The notes: a model not told the origin generated them from the letters alone. 13,755 nucleotides of DNA from an uncultured Oscillibacter sp. (GCA_910586735.1 CAJUJW010000062.1:1-13755), one strand, 5' to 3'. Counted from the first letter of the stretch, positions 6,518 to 12,739 are shown. Numbers and translations are program-made.

Positions 6518-7585
6518 TCAGCAGATTACACCACCACCCACAACCGTATCACCATCATACAGCACAACCGCCTGCCCTGCGGTGACAGCCCGCTGAGGCA
6601 TGTCAAATAAAAGCCGGATTTTCCCTCTTTCATCAGGATATGCCGTAGCCGGTTGCTCAGTTTGCTGGTAACGAATTTTTGCATAGACCCGCATCGACTT
6701 GGACAGCTGGTCAATCGAAATCCAATTCATATCATCCGCCCATAATTCCCGGCTGAACAATGCCTGCTCCGGGCCAACTGTCACGGTGTTTGCCGCCATA
6801 TCCTTGCAGCAGACATAGACTGGCTCGTTCAGGGCAAGGCCCAGTCCTTTCCTCTGGCCTATCGTATATCGAACAGCGCCCCGATGCTGCCCGATCACTT
6901 GGCCGGACAGATCAAGAACGTCGCCGGATGGGTAGGGTTTTCCTGTGTACCGCTCCAGAAAGGCGGCATAATCCCCATCTGGGACAAAGCAGATGTCCTG
7001 ACTGTCCGGTTTTTCGGCATTGCAGAAGCCCTGAGTCTCCGCGATACTCCGAACCTCCGATTTGCTTAATTCACCCAGCGGGAAATGGACGTGGGCTAAC
7101 TGCTCCTGGGTCAGCGAGTAAAGCACATAACTCTGATCCTTACTCCTGTCCAGGGCCTTTTTCAGAACATACCGGCCGTCCTGCATCTCAGTTCTGGCAT
7201 AGTGCCCGGTAACAATGGCCTCGCAACCTAATTCCCTTGCACGCTGAAAAAGCCGGTCAAATTTTAGATAGCGGTTGCAGTCAATACAGGGATTTGGGGT
7301 CGCTCCGCTTTCATATGCGGCAATAAACCGGCCAATCACTTGGCTCTTGAAATCACCGGAAAAGTTGAACACATAATAAGGGATGCCCAAGCGTCTGGCC
7401 ACGCTTCGGGCATCCTCCACATCATCCAGGGAACAGCAGGTTCTTGCTCGGTTTCCGCCGACATCCTCGTTTTGAAACAGCTTCATGGTAACGCCAATAC
7501 ACTCGTAACCGGCCTGTTTGGACAGAAAAGCGGCGACGGAGGAATCCACGCCGCCGCTCATGGCAATCAATGCTTTCCTACCCAT
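6518..7585 (-). CDS. mnmA: tRNA-specific 2-thiouridylase MnmA
   Basis: Cytoplasmic enzyme that makes 2-thiouridine at wobble U34 of tRNA Lys, Glu and Gln, using ATP and persulfide sulfur from a cysteine desulfurase. The 355-residue protein (from ATG 7585) has the PP-loop SGGVDSS at 10-16 and TGHYAR near 126-131. Its NPCIDC and SQDICF motifs place C103 and C199 where the E. coli catalytic cysteines C102 and C199 stand. RTCCSLDDVEDAR near 48-60 is, as I recall, a variant common in clostridial MnmA. ATG 7585 is chosen because MGRKALIAMSGGVDSS is the usual start; a frame extending 22 codons further upstream lies inside nifU. The start overlaps the nifU stop by eight bases, so translation is coupled. 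Last gene of the sulfur operon, just downstream of its likely sulfur donor NifS. GC (about 45-50% by eye) is lower than in the rest of the operon, hinting at a separate history. Confidence 0.96.
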   Translation of the reverse strand: MGRKALIAMSGGVDSSVAAFLSKQAGYECIGVTMKLFQNEDVGGNRARTCCSLDDVEDARSVARRLGIPYYVFNFSGDFKSQVIGRFIAAYESGATPNPCIDCNRYLKFDRLFQRARELGCEAIVTGHYARTEMQDGRYVLKKALDRSKDQSYVLYSLTQEQLAHVHFPLGELSKSEVRSIAETQGFCNAEKPDSQDICFVPDGDYAAFLERYTGKPYPSGDVLDLSGQVIGQHRGAVRYTIGQRKGLGLALNEPVYVCCKDMAANTVTVGPEQALFSRELWADDMNWISIDQLSKSMRVYAKIRYQQTEQPATAYPDERGKIRLLFDMPQRAVTAGQAVVLYDGDTVVGGGVIC

Positions 7586-8009
7586 GACAGCCCTCACAGG
7601 AACCGCAGTCCGGGAAATCTTTCGGGTCGTAGGCAATGCCCTGCCGGTCATAGTAATCCCTCACCGCCGCCCGGATGGCCTCCTCCGCCAGAACAGAGCA
7701 GTGCAGCTTGTGGGCGGGCAGGCCGTCCAGGGCCTCAGTGACAGCCTTGTTGGTGAGTTTCAGTGCCTCTGAAAGGGGCTTGCCTTTAATCAGCTCGGTT
7801 GCCATAGAACTGGACGCAATGGCGGAGCCACAGCCGAAAGTCTCAAACTTCACATCCGACACGATGCCGTCCTCGATTTTGAGGTAGATTTTCATAATGT
7901 CCCCGCAGACGGCGTTGCCCACCTCGCCCACGCCGTCCGCATCCTCGATCACCCCCACGTTCCGGGGATTGCGGAAGTGATCCATCACCTTTTCGCTATA
8001 AAGCGCCAT
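7578..8009 (-). CDS. nifU: Fe-S cluster assembly scaffold, NifU N-domain/IscU type
   Basis: Scaffold on which 2Fe-2S or 4Fe-4S clusters are built from iron and NifS-derived sulfur before transfer to apoproteins. The 143-residue protein starts MALYSEKVMDHFRNPRNVG, the standard family N-terminus. The three cluster cysteines are present: C35 (GNAVCGD, with D37), C60 (FGCGSAIA) and C104 (KLHCSVLAEEA). The C-terminus has three further cysteines at C135, C138 and C141 (CGSCEGC), as in many clostridial NifU-like scaffolds; the NifU ferredoxin-like and C-terminal Nfu domains are absent. ATG 8009 is preferred to TTG 8015 because GAGGAGG lies seven bases before the ATG but only one base before the TTG. 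It follows nifS by 12 bases and overlaps mnmA by eight. No nitrogenase genes are visible, so housekeeping Fe-S assembly is the likely role. Confidence 0.95.
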   Translation of the reverse strand: MALYSEKVMDHFRNPRNVGVIEDADGVGEVGNAVCGDIMKIYLKIEDGIVSDVKFETFGCGSAIASSSMATELIKGKPLSEALKLTNKAVTEALDGLPAHKLHCSVLAEEAIRAAVRDYYDRQGIAYDPKDFPDCGSCEGCHG

Positions 8010-8021
8010 GTCCAAGCCTCC

Positions 8022-9206
8022 TCACAAAACAAATTCTTTCTTCCCGCTGACCTTATCCTTCCACAGCGGGGACATATTGCGGAGATAGCTCACAATCTCC
8101 GGGACAGCTTCCAAAATTGTGTCTACATCTGCTTCCGTATTCTCCTCACACAGCGACAGCCGCAGGGAGCCGTGGGCCACCTCGTGGGGCCGTCCAATAG
8201 CCAGTAAAACATGGCTGGGGTCCAGGGAACCGGAAGTACATGCGGACCCGGATGAGGCGCAGATGCCCCGGTCGTCCAGCAGCAGAAGCAGGCTCTCTCC
8301 CTCAATACCCTCAAAGCAGAAGTTCACGTTGCCGGGGAGACGGTTTACCGGGTCCCCGTTGAGGGCGGCGTGGGGAATTTGGGACAGCCCCGCGATGAGC
8401 CTGTCCCGCAGGTCGGACACCTTCGCGGTATTCTCCTCTATGTGGGCGCAGGCTTCCTCCAGCGCCGCCGCCATGCCCACGATGGCCGGGACATTCTCCG
8501 TCCCCGCCCGTTTCCCCCGCTCCTGGGCCCCGCCCTCAATGAGGTTGGTCAGGGAAATGCCCCGCCGTGCATACAGTACGCCAATTCCCTTGGGGCCGTG
8601 GAACTTATGGGCGGAGAGGGACAGCATATCAATATTCTGCGCCTTCACGTCGATAGGCAGGTGCCCCGCCGCTTGCACCGCGTCCGTATGGAAAAGGACG
8701 CCCCGTTCCCGACAGACTGCGCCGATCTCGGGGATGGGCAGGACGGAGCCAATCTCATTGTTGGCGTACATGATGGTCACCAGGGCCGTGTCCTCCCGGA
8801 TGGCCTCCGACACCTGTTGGGCGGTAACGGTTCCCAACTCTCCCACGGAAAGCAGTTCTACCTCGAAACCCTCGCCCTCCAGCTTTTTCAGGGTGTGCAG
8901 GACGGCGTGGTGTTCAAAGGCCGTAGAGATGATGTGCCGCTTCCCCTTTCGCGCTCCCAGCAAGGCGGCGGAGCGGATGGCCTGGTTGTCCGCCTCGCTG
9001 CCGCCGGAGGTGAAGGTGATTTCCCTGGGGGACGCGCCGATGCAGGCGGCGAGGCGCTCTCGGGCATCCTCTAAAGCCTCCTTGGCCCGCTGGCCCAGTC
9101 CGTACAGGCTGGAGGGATTGCCCCAGGTCTCTTCCATGCAGTACAGCATGGCGTTAATAGCGGCCTTGCTCATTTGGGTTGTTGCCGCGTTGTCCGCATA
9201 AATCAT
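8022..9206 (-). CDS. nifS: Cysteine desulfurase, NifS/IscS family
   Basis: PLP enzyme that converts cysteine to alanine and holds the sulfur as a persulfide for Fe-S assembly and tRNA thiolation. The protein (394 residues from ATG 9206) starts MIYADNAATT. It carries TSGGSEADNQA near 66-76, catalytic-region histidines H99/H100 (FEHHAVL), HTDAVQ at 173-178, the PLP lysine K201 (SAHKFHGPKG) and the active-site cysteine C323 in SSGSACTSG. All key residues are present, and the longer cysteine loop is the group I type. ATG 9206 has AAAGGA about seven bases upstream; an in-frame start 14 codons earlier at 9248 lies within an intercistronic hairpin and is not believed. It sits between cysK, which makes its substrate, and nifU and mnmA, which use its product. 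Confidence 0.97.
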   Translation of the reverse strand: MIYADNAATTQMSKAAINAMLYCMEETWGNPSSLYGLGQRAKEALEDARERLAACIGASPREITFTSGGSEADNQAIRSAALLGARKGKRHIISTAFEHHAVLHTLKKLEGEGFEVELLSVGELGTVTAQQVSEAIREDTALVTIMYANNEIGSVLPIPEIGAVCRERGVLFHTDAVQAAGHLPIDVKAQNIDMLSLSAHKFHGPKGIGVLYARRGISLTNLIEGGAQERGKRAGTENVPAIVGMAAALEEACAHIEENTAKVSDLRDRLIAGLSQIPHAALNGDPVNRLPGNVNFCFEGIEGESLLLLLDDRGICASSGSACTSGSLDPSHVLLAIGRPHEVAHGSLRLSLCEENTEADVDTILEAVPEIVSYLRNMSPLWKDKVSGKKEFVL

Positions 9207-9229
9207 AGTAAAATCCTTTCTGAACGCTG

Positions 9230-9257
9230 GACACGCCGGTGTCTCCACCGGCGTGTC
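9230..9257. promoter_or_regulatory. Perfect 12-bp hairpin in the cysK-nifS gap
   Basis: Arms GACACGCCGGTG (9230-9241) and CACCGGCGTGTC (9246-9257) are perfect complements with a four-base loop. The hairpin lies in the 62-base space after the cysK stop (9269) and before the nifS ribosome binding site. No U-run follows on the minus strand, so it is unlikely to be a simple terminator. It could be a processing or stability element that sets different expression of the metY-cysK and nifS-nifU-mnmA halves, or a partial attenuator (inference). Confidence 0.6.
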
Positions 9258-9268
9258 TCCGCGATGCT

Positions 9269-10201
9269 TCAGTCCGCGAAAAGCGGTGTGGACAGGTAGC
9301 GGTCGCCGGTATCCGGAAGCAGGGCCACGATGGTCTTGCCCGCGTTTTCGGGCCGCTTTGCCAGTTCGATCGCCGCGTGGAGCGCGGCCCCGGAGGAGAT
9401 GCCCACCAGCACGCCCTCCTTGCGTCCCACCAGCCGTCCAGCAGCAAAGGCGTCCTCGTTGGACACAGGGATAATCTCGTCATAGACGGCGGTATCCAGC
9501 ACCTCCGGGACGAAGCCAGCGCCGATGCCCTGAATTTTGTGGGCCCCGGAGCGGCCCTCGCTGAGAACGGGAGAATCCTTGGGCTCCACCGCCACGATTT
9601 TCACCGCCGGGTTCTGTTCCTTGAGGTACTGGCCCACGCCGGTGATGGTGCCGCCGGTGCCCACGCCAGCCACGAAAATGTCCACCTGCCCGTCGGTATC
9701 CGCCCAGATCTCCGGGCCGGTTGTGGTTCGATGGGCGGCTGGGTTGGCGGGGTTGACAAACTGGCCAGGGATGAAGCTGTTGGGGATTTCTTTCGCCAGT
9801 TCCTCCGCCTTGGCGATAGCCCCCTTCATCCCTTTGGCTCCCTCGGTGAGCACCAGCTCCGCGCCGTAGGCTTTCATCAGCTGGCGGCGCTCCACGCTCA
9901 TGGTCTCCGGCATAGTGATGATGATGCGGTAGCCCCGGGCGGCGGCTACCGAGGCCAGGCCGATCCCGGTGTTGCCGGAGGTGGGCTCAATGATGGTGGA
10001 GCCGGGTTTCAGCTTCCCGCTGGCCTCGGCCTCGTCGATCATCACCTTGGCGATGCGATCCTTCACCGACCCGGCGGGATTGAAGTATTCCAGCTTGGCC
10101 AGAATACGGGCCTTCAGCCCCGATTCTTTTTCAATGCGGGTCAGCTCCAGCAGGGGCGTTTTGCCAATCAACTGGTCGGCAGATGTATAAATATTGGACA
10201 T
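9269..10201 (-). CDS. cysK: Cysteine synthase A (O-acetylserine sulfhydrylase)
   Basis: PLP enzyme that makes L-cysteine from O-acetylserine and sulfide in the cytoplasm. The 310-residue protein matches family length and keeps every landmark: MSNIYTSADQLIGKTPLLEL at the N-terminus, PLP lysine K47 in NPAGSVKDR, the substrate loop TSGNTG at 74-79, the phosphate-binding GTGGTITG loop and GISSGAA near the C-terminus. The motif set fits CysK/CysM-type synthases rather than cystathionine beta-synthase, because no regulatory domain follows. ATG 10201 has AGGAGGG about eight bases upstream. It follows metY by 15 bases, so it is in the same operon. It supplies the cysteine that NifS, encoded next, desulfurates. 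A serine acetyltransferase gene (cysE) is not in the window. Confidence 0.97.
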   Translation of the reverse strand: MSNIYTSADQLIGKTPLLELTRIEKESGLKARILAKLEYFNPAGSVKDRIAKVMIDEAEASGKLKPGSTIIEPTSGNTGIGLASVAAARGYRIIITMPETMSVERRQLMKAYGAELVLTEGAKGMKGAIAKAEELAKEIPNSFIPGQFVNPANPAAHRTTTGPEIWADTDGQVDIFVAGVGTGGTITGVGQYLKEQNPAVKIVAVEPKDSPVLSEGRSGAHKIQGIGAGFVPEVLDTAVYDEIIPVSNEDAFAAGRLVGRKEGVLVGISSGAALHAAIELAKRPENAGKTIVALLPDTGDRYLSTPLFAD

Positions 10202-10216
10202 AATGAATCCCTCCTG

Positions 10217-11503
10217 TTATCTTTGCGCTACGGCGGCGAAGCCCTTTTCCAGGTCGGCAATAATGTCGTCGATATGCTCCGTGCCGATGGATAGGCGAAT
10301 GGTGTTGGGCTTGATGCCCTGGTCCAGCAGCTCCTCGGGGGAGAGCTGGGAGTGAGTGGTGGTGGCCGGGTGGATTACCAGGGACTTCACATCCGCCACA
10401 TTGGCCAGCAGGGAGAAGATTTCCAGGCTGTCGATGAATTTGTGGGCCTCCTCCTGCCCACCCTTGATCTCAAAGGTGAAGATGGACGCGCCACCGTTAG
10501 GGAAATACTTCTCGTAGAGAGCGTGGTCGGGGTGGCCGGGCAGAGAGGGGTGGTTGACCTTCTCCACCTGGGGATGATTTGCCAGGTATTCAACCACCTT
10601 TTTGGTGTTCTCGGCGTGGCGCTCCAGCCGTAGGGACAAGGTTTCCACCCCCTGGAGGAGCAGAAAAGCATTGAAGGGGGAAATGGTGGCCCCGGTATCC
10701 CGCAGGAGGATGGCCCGGATGTAGGTGACGAAGGCGGCGGGGCCCACAGCGTCCACAAAGCTGACCCCGTGATAGCTGGGGTTTGGCTCGGCGATGGGCT
10801 TATACTTGCCGCTGGCCTTCCAGTCAAATTTGCCGCTGTCCACAATGATGCCGCCCAAAGTGGTGCCGTGTCCGCCGATAAACTTGGTGGCGGAGTGGAC
10901 CACGATATCCGCCCCGTGTTCGATGGGCCGGATGAGGTAGGGCGTGCCGAAGGTGTTGTCAATGACCAGAGGCAGGCCGTGCTTATGGGCGATGGCCGCA
11001 ATGGCGTCGATGTCGGGGATGTCGCTGTTGGGATTGCCCAGCGTCTCCAGATAGATGGCCTTGGTGTTGGCCTGAATGGCGCTTTCCAGCTCTGTCAGGT
11101 TATGGGCATCCACAAAGGTAGTTTTCACCCCGAACTGGGGCAGGGTGTGGGCCAGCAGGTTGTAGCTGCCGCCATAGATGGACTTCTGAGCTACGATATG
11201 GTCCCCCGCCTGGGCCAATGCCTGGATGGTATAGGTAATGGCTGCTGCGCCCGAAGCGGCAGCCAGCGCCGCCACGCCCCCCTCCAGGGCGGCGAGGCGC
11301 TTCTCCAGCACGTCCTGGGTGGAGTTGGTCAGCCGCCCATAGATATTTCCGGCGTCCGCCAGCCCGAACCGGGCGGCGGCGTGGGCGGAATCCCGGAACA
11401 CATAGCTGGTGGTCTGGTAGATAGGAACTGCCCGGGCGTCGGTGGCGGGGTCGGGCTGCTCCTGGCCTACATGGAGCTGCAATGTCTCAAACTTATAATT
11501 CAC
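10217..11503 (-). CDS. metY: O-acetylhomoserine sulfhydrylase (MetY-like)
   Basis: PLP enzyme of the Cys/Met metabolism family that condenses O-acetylhomoserine with sulfide to give homocysteine; many homologues also use O-acetylserine. The 428-residue protein has family length (shorter cystathionine enzymes are about 380). Visible motifs: FETLQLHVGQEQPDPATDAR at the N-terminus, VPIYQTTSY, NIYGRLTNST, the GGSYNL region, ETLGNPNSDIPDI, VIDNTFGTPYL, the PLP lysine K207 in VHSATKFIGGHGTT, and SIGTEHIDDI at the C-terminus. The GTG start at 11503 follows GAGGGGG by about nine bases. First gene of the five-gene minus-strand sulfur operon; its promoter has perfect TTGACA and TATAAT boxes and overlaps a palindrome likely bound by the divergent Rrf2 regulator. 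Substrate preference cannot be settled from sequence alone. Confidence 0.93.
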   Translation of the reverse strand: MNYKFETLQLHVGQEQPDPATDARAVPIYQTTSYVFRDSAHAAARFGLADAGNIYGRLTNSTQDVLEKRLAALEGGVAALAAASGAAAITYTIQALAQAGDHIVAQKSIYGGSYNLLAHTLPQFGVKTTFVDAHNLTELESAIQANTKAIYLETLGNPNSDIPDIDAIAAIAHKHGLPLVIDNTFGTPYLIRPIEHGADIVVHSATKFIGGHGTTLGGIIVDSGKFDWKASGKYKPIAEPNPSYHGVSFVDAVGPAAFVTYIRAILLRDTGATISPFNAFLLLQGVETLSLRLERHAENTKKVVEYLANHPQVEKVNHPSLPGHPDHALYEKYFPNGGASIFTFEIKGGQEEAHKFIDSLEIFSLLANVADVKSLVIHPATTTHSQLSPEELLDQGIKPNTIRLSIGTEHIDDIIADLEKGFAAVAQR

Positions 11504-11535
11504 GGGAATAATCCCCCTCTCTCTAAATTGACAGC

Positions 11536-11564
11536 ATTATATTCCTATTAACATACTTTGTCAA
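11536..11564 (-). promoter_or_regulatory. Consensus sigma-A promoter of the metY-cysK-nifS-nifU-mnmA operon
   Basis: On the minus strand TTGACA (11564-11559) and TATAAT (11541-11536) are both perfect and exactly 17 bases apart. The predicted start, near 11529, gives a leader of about 26 bases. So strong a promoter implies control by repression; a 25-bp palindrome covers the spacer and the -35 box. Confidence 0.88.
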
Positions 11565-11568
11565 TAGG
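11544..11568. promoter_or_regulatory. Operator 1: 25-bp palindrome over the metY promoter
   Basis: The site begins CCTATTAACA and ends TGTCAATAGG. Ten of the 12 base pairs are symmetric about a central base. It spans the spacer and -35 hexamer of the minus-strand promoter. Length and placement fit a dimeric Rrf2-family repressor encoded 65 bases away; the binding protein is inferred. Confidence 0.75.
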
Positions 11569-11582
11569 TTTAATAGCACTAC

Positions 11583-11611
11583 TTGAAATCCTATTAACCT
11601 TGTTGTATAAT
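11583..11611 (+). promoter_or_regulatory. Sigma-A promoter of the Rrf2-family regulator gene
   Basis: TTGAAA (11583-11588) and TATAAT (11606-11611) are separated by 17 bases. The predicted start near 11618 leaves a leader of only about 16 bases, with GGAGGGG (11621-11627) just before ATG 11634. It is back-to-back with the sulfur operon promoter. Confidence 0.85.
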
Positions 11612-11614
11612 AGG
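11590..11614. promoter_or_regulatory. Operator 2: 25-bp palindrome over the Rrf2 gene promoter
   Basis: CCTATTA, 11 bases, then TAATAGG: the same length and outer half-sites as operator 1, with 18 of 25 positions identical between the two. It covers the spacer and the -10 box of the plus-strand promoter, as expected for autoregulation. Eight of 12 pairs are symmetric, so it may be the weaker site. Centres of the two operators are 46 bp apart. Confidence 0.7.
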
Positions 11615-11633
11615 GAAAACGGAGGGGATTTTT

Positions 11634-12053
11634 ATGATGATTTCCACAAAGGGCAGATATGCGCTTCGGTTTCTGGTGGACCTTACGGAGCATCAGAGGG
11701 ATGGATTTGTGCCGCTGAAAGAAGTATCCGTACGCCAGGAGATTTCGGAGAAGTATCTGGAAATCGTGGTAAAGGAACTGGTAAAGGGCGGCCTGCTCGC
11801 CGCAATGCGGGGAAAAGGCGGCGGCTACCGGCTGAACCGTTCCCCGGAGGAGTACAGCGTAAAGTCTATCCTTGAACTGATGGAGGGGCCGCTGGCCCCC
11901 GTCGCCTGTCTGGAACCGGGACAGAACGCCTGTCCCCGGAGCAATGGCTGCCGGACGCTCCCGCTGTGGCAGGGGCTGGATAAGGTGATCTCTGATTATC
12001 TGGCGCAGTTTACGTTGGCGGATTTGTGCAACAAGAATTTTCTAATAAAGTAG
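11634..12053 (+). CDS. Rrf2-family transcriptional regulator, IscR-like with three cysteines
   Basis: A 139-residue winged-helix regulator starting MMISTKGRYALRFLVDL, the hallmark of Rrf2 proteins (IscR, CymR, NsrR). E43 (SEKYLEIVVKEL) matches the position E. coli IscR uses in DNA recognition, and GGGYRLNRSPEEYSV forms the wing. Three cysteines, C92, C100 and C106 (spacing x7 and x5; PRSNGCRTLPLW), correspond to the Fe-S ligand cysteines of IscR (C92, C98, C104), so a cluster is likely; the IscR histidine ligand is not preserved next to them (R107). B. subtilis CymR, which controls cysteine genes, is the other close functional model. It is divergent from metY-cysK-nifS-nifU-mnmA across two promoter-overlapping palindromes, so it most probably represses that operon and itself in response to Fe-S or cysteine status. 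ATG 11634 is taken because of GGAGGGG upstream; ATG 11637 is also possible. Confidence 0.93.
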   Translation: MMISTKGRYALRFLVDLTEHQRDGFVPLKEVSVRQEISEKYLEIVVKELVKGGLLAAMRGKGGGYRLNRSPEEYSVKSILELMEGPLAPVACLEPGQNACPRSNGCRTLPLWQGLDKVISDYLAQFTLADLCNKNFLIK

Positions 12054-12148
12054 AAACCAACATTGACTGACATCTGTTTTATATGTTATGATAATCTTAC
12101 CTCATTAGAAAGCGACAACTGAATAGGCTATACTGATTGGAACAGTAA

Positions 12149-12237
12149 AAGCCGGTTACATACACAATCCAAACAGACACCAGTAGGGCGAGAGCCGTCG
12201 TGCTGGTGTGGTTGTGTATGCAATCGGCTTCTTTTTT
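12149..12237 (+). terminator. Long hairpin followed by a T-run (terminator or attenuator)
   Basis: AAGCCG-G-TT (12149-12157) pairs with AA-T-CGGCTT (12222-12230, one G-T wobble). After one mismatch CATACACAA pairs with TTGTGTATG. Beyond a bulge CACCAG (12178-12183) pairs with CTGGTG (12203-12208), closing a 19-base loop. CTTTTTTG follows directly (12231-12238), so this is a strong plus-strand intrinsic terminator. It is 95 bases after the Rrf2 stop. On the minus strand CTTTTACTG follows the stem, so it may work both ways. Confidence 0.7.
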
Positions 12238-12358
12238 GTCCTGACAACTGAATGACCGTCTGAATGGGATACTTCGCCGTGACCTCCATTTGGGAGGGAG
12301 CGAGACAACGCCGCTGAATAGGGGTAGGAATATCATTCGGAGAAAGCGGCAAAGCAGC

Positions 12359-12513
12359 GTGACGGCAAAAATGACCCTATTTGCCGTCACTATTTCGCCC
12401 TGCCAACAGAAGTGACGCCAAAATTGACGTCACTTAGCCAACCGTAACCAATCATGACGGCATTTTTGACGTCATGTGCCGTCACCTCTGTATGACATCA
12501 CAGGTGATGCCAC
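12359..12513. repeat. Cluster of four TGACG-based palindromes
   Basis: Palindrome 1: GTGACGGCAAA and TTTGCCGTCAC (12359-12390, perfect 11-bp arms). Palindrome 2: AAGTGACG and CGTCACTT (12410-12435, 8 bp). Palindrome 3: CATGACG and CGTCATG (12453-12476, 7 bp). Palindrome 4: GTGCCGTCACC and GGTGATGCCAC (12476-12513, 9 of 11). The first three have ten-base centres and share a TGACGSC...TGAC direct repeat at 12360, 12412 and 12455. Such arrays usually bind a protein; here a relaxosome or element regulator is likely given mobC and mobA downstream (inference). Confidence 0.65.
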
Positions 12514-12637
12514 TTTTGTACGGGCTATCTATGAGAATGGTATTACCCATAATGCCATAGCCCAGACACTACCAACTGAATCCGACCGAAGAAAACACTC
12601 TTGATATAACCTTGAAAGAGAAGCCGGTTCTGTCTGC

Positions 12638-12739
12638 ATCCCCACCCGACAGGTGTAGAGATTACTCCTGTCCACGGGGATAGCGAGCATCGGATTTATG
12701 CCCCCAGGGGGCAAAATCCATTCCCAGGGGAGACCCCTG
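12638..12739. other. Candidate origin of transfer (oriT)
   Basis: A nested inverted repeat lies just upstream of the mobilization genes: outer arms ATCCCC (12638-12643) and GGGGAT (12676-12681), inner arms GACAGG (12648-12653) and CCTGTC (12667-12672), with a 13-base loop. It is followed by the 15-base palindrome TGCCCCCAGGGGGCA (12699-12713) and the tight hairpin CAGGGG-AGA-CCCCTG (12725-12739). Position before mobC/mobA and architecture fit an oriT of a MobA/VirD2-type relaxase. ACTCCTGT at 12664-12671 faintly resembles the RP4-type nick region, but no nick site can be assigned with confidence. Confidence 0.5.

Noticed and set aside
7586..7651. A 22-codon N-terminal extension of mnmA
   Set aside because: It lies inside nifU, has no motif, and the family starts at MGRKALIAMSGGVDSS with a ribosome binding site just before ATG 7585.
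9207..9248. A 14-codon N-terminal extension of nifS
   Set aside because: It falls within the perfect intercistronic hairpin and lacks a ribosome binding site; MIYADNAATT at 9206 is the standard start.
11504..11633. A riboswitch or T-box in front of metY
   Set aside because: The predicted leader is only about 26 bases, too short for such an element; control is better explained by the overlapping operator.
12097..12390. Minus-strand frames of 97 and 74 codons over the long hairpin
   Set aside because: They translate across the inverted repeat, show no recognisable domain and have no convincing ribosome binding site.
12359..12513. A CRISPR array
   Set aside because: The repeats are short palindromes with unequal spacing (52 and 43 bases) and diverged sequence, with no constant repeat-spacer unit and no cas genes.
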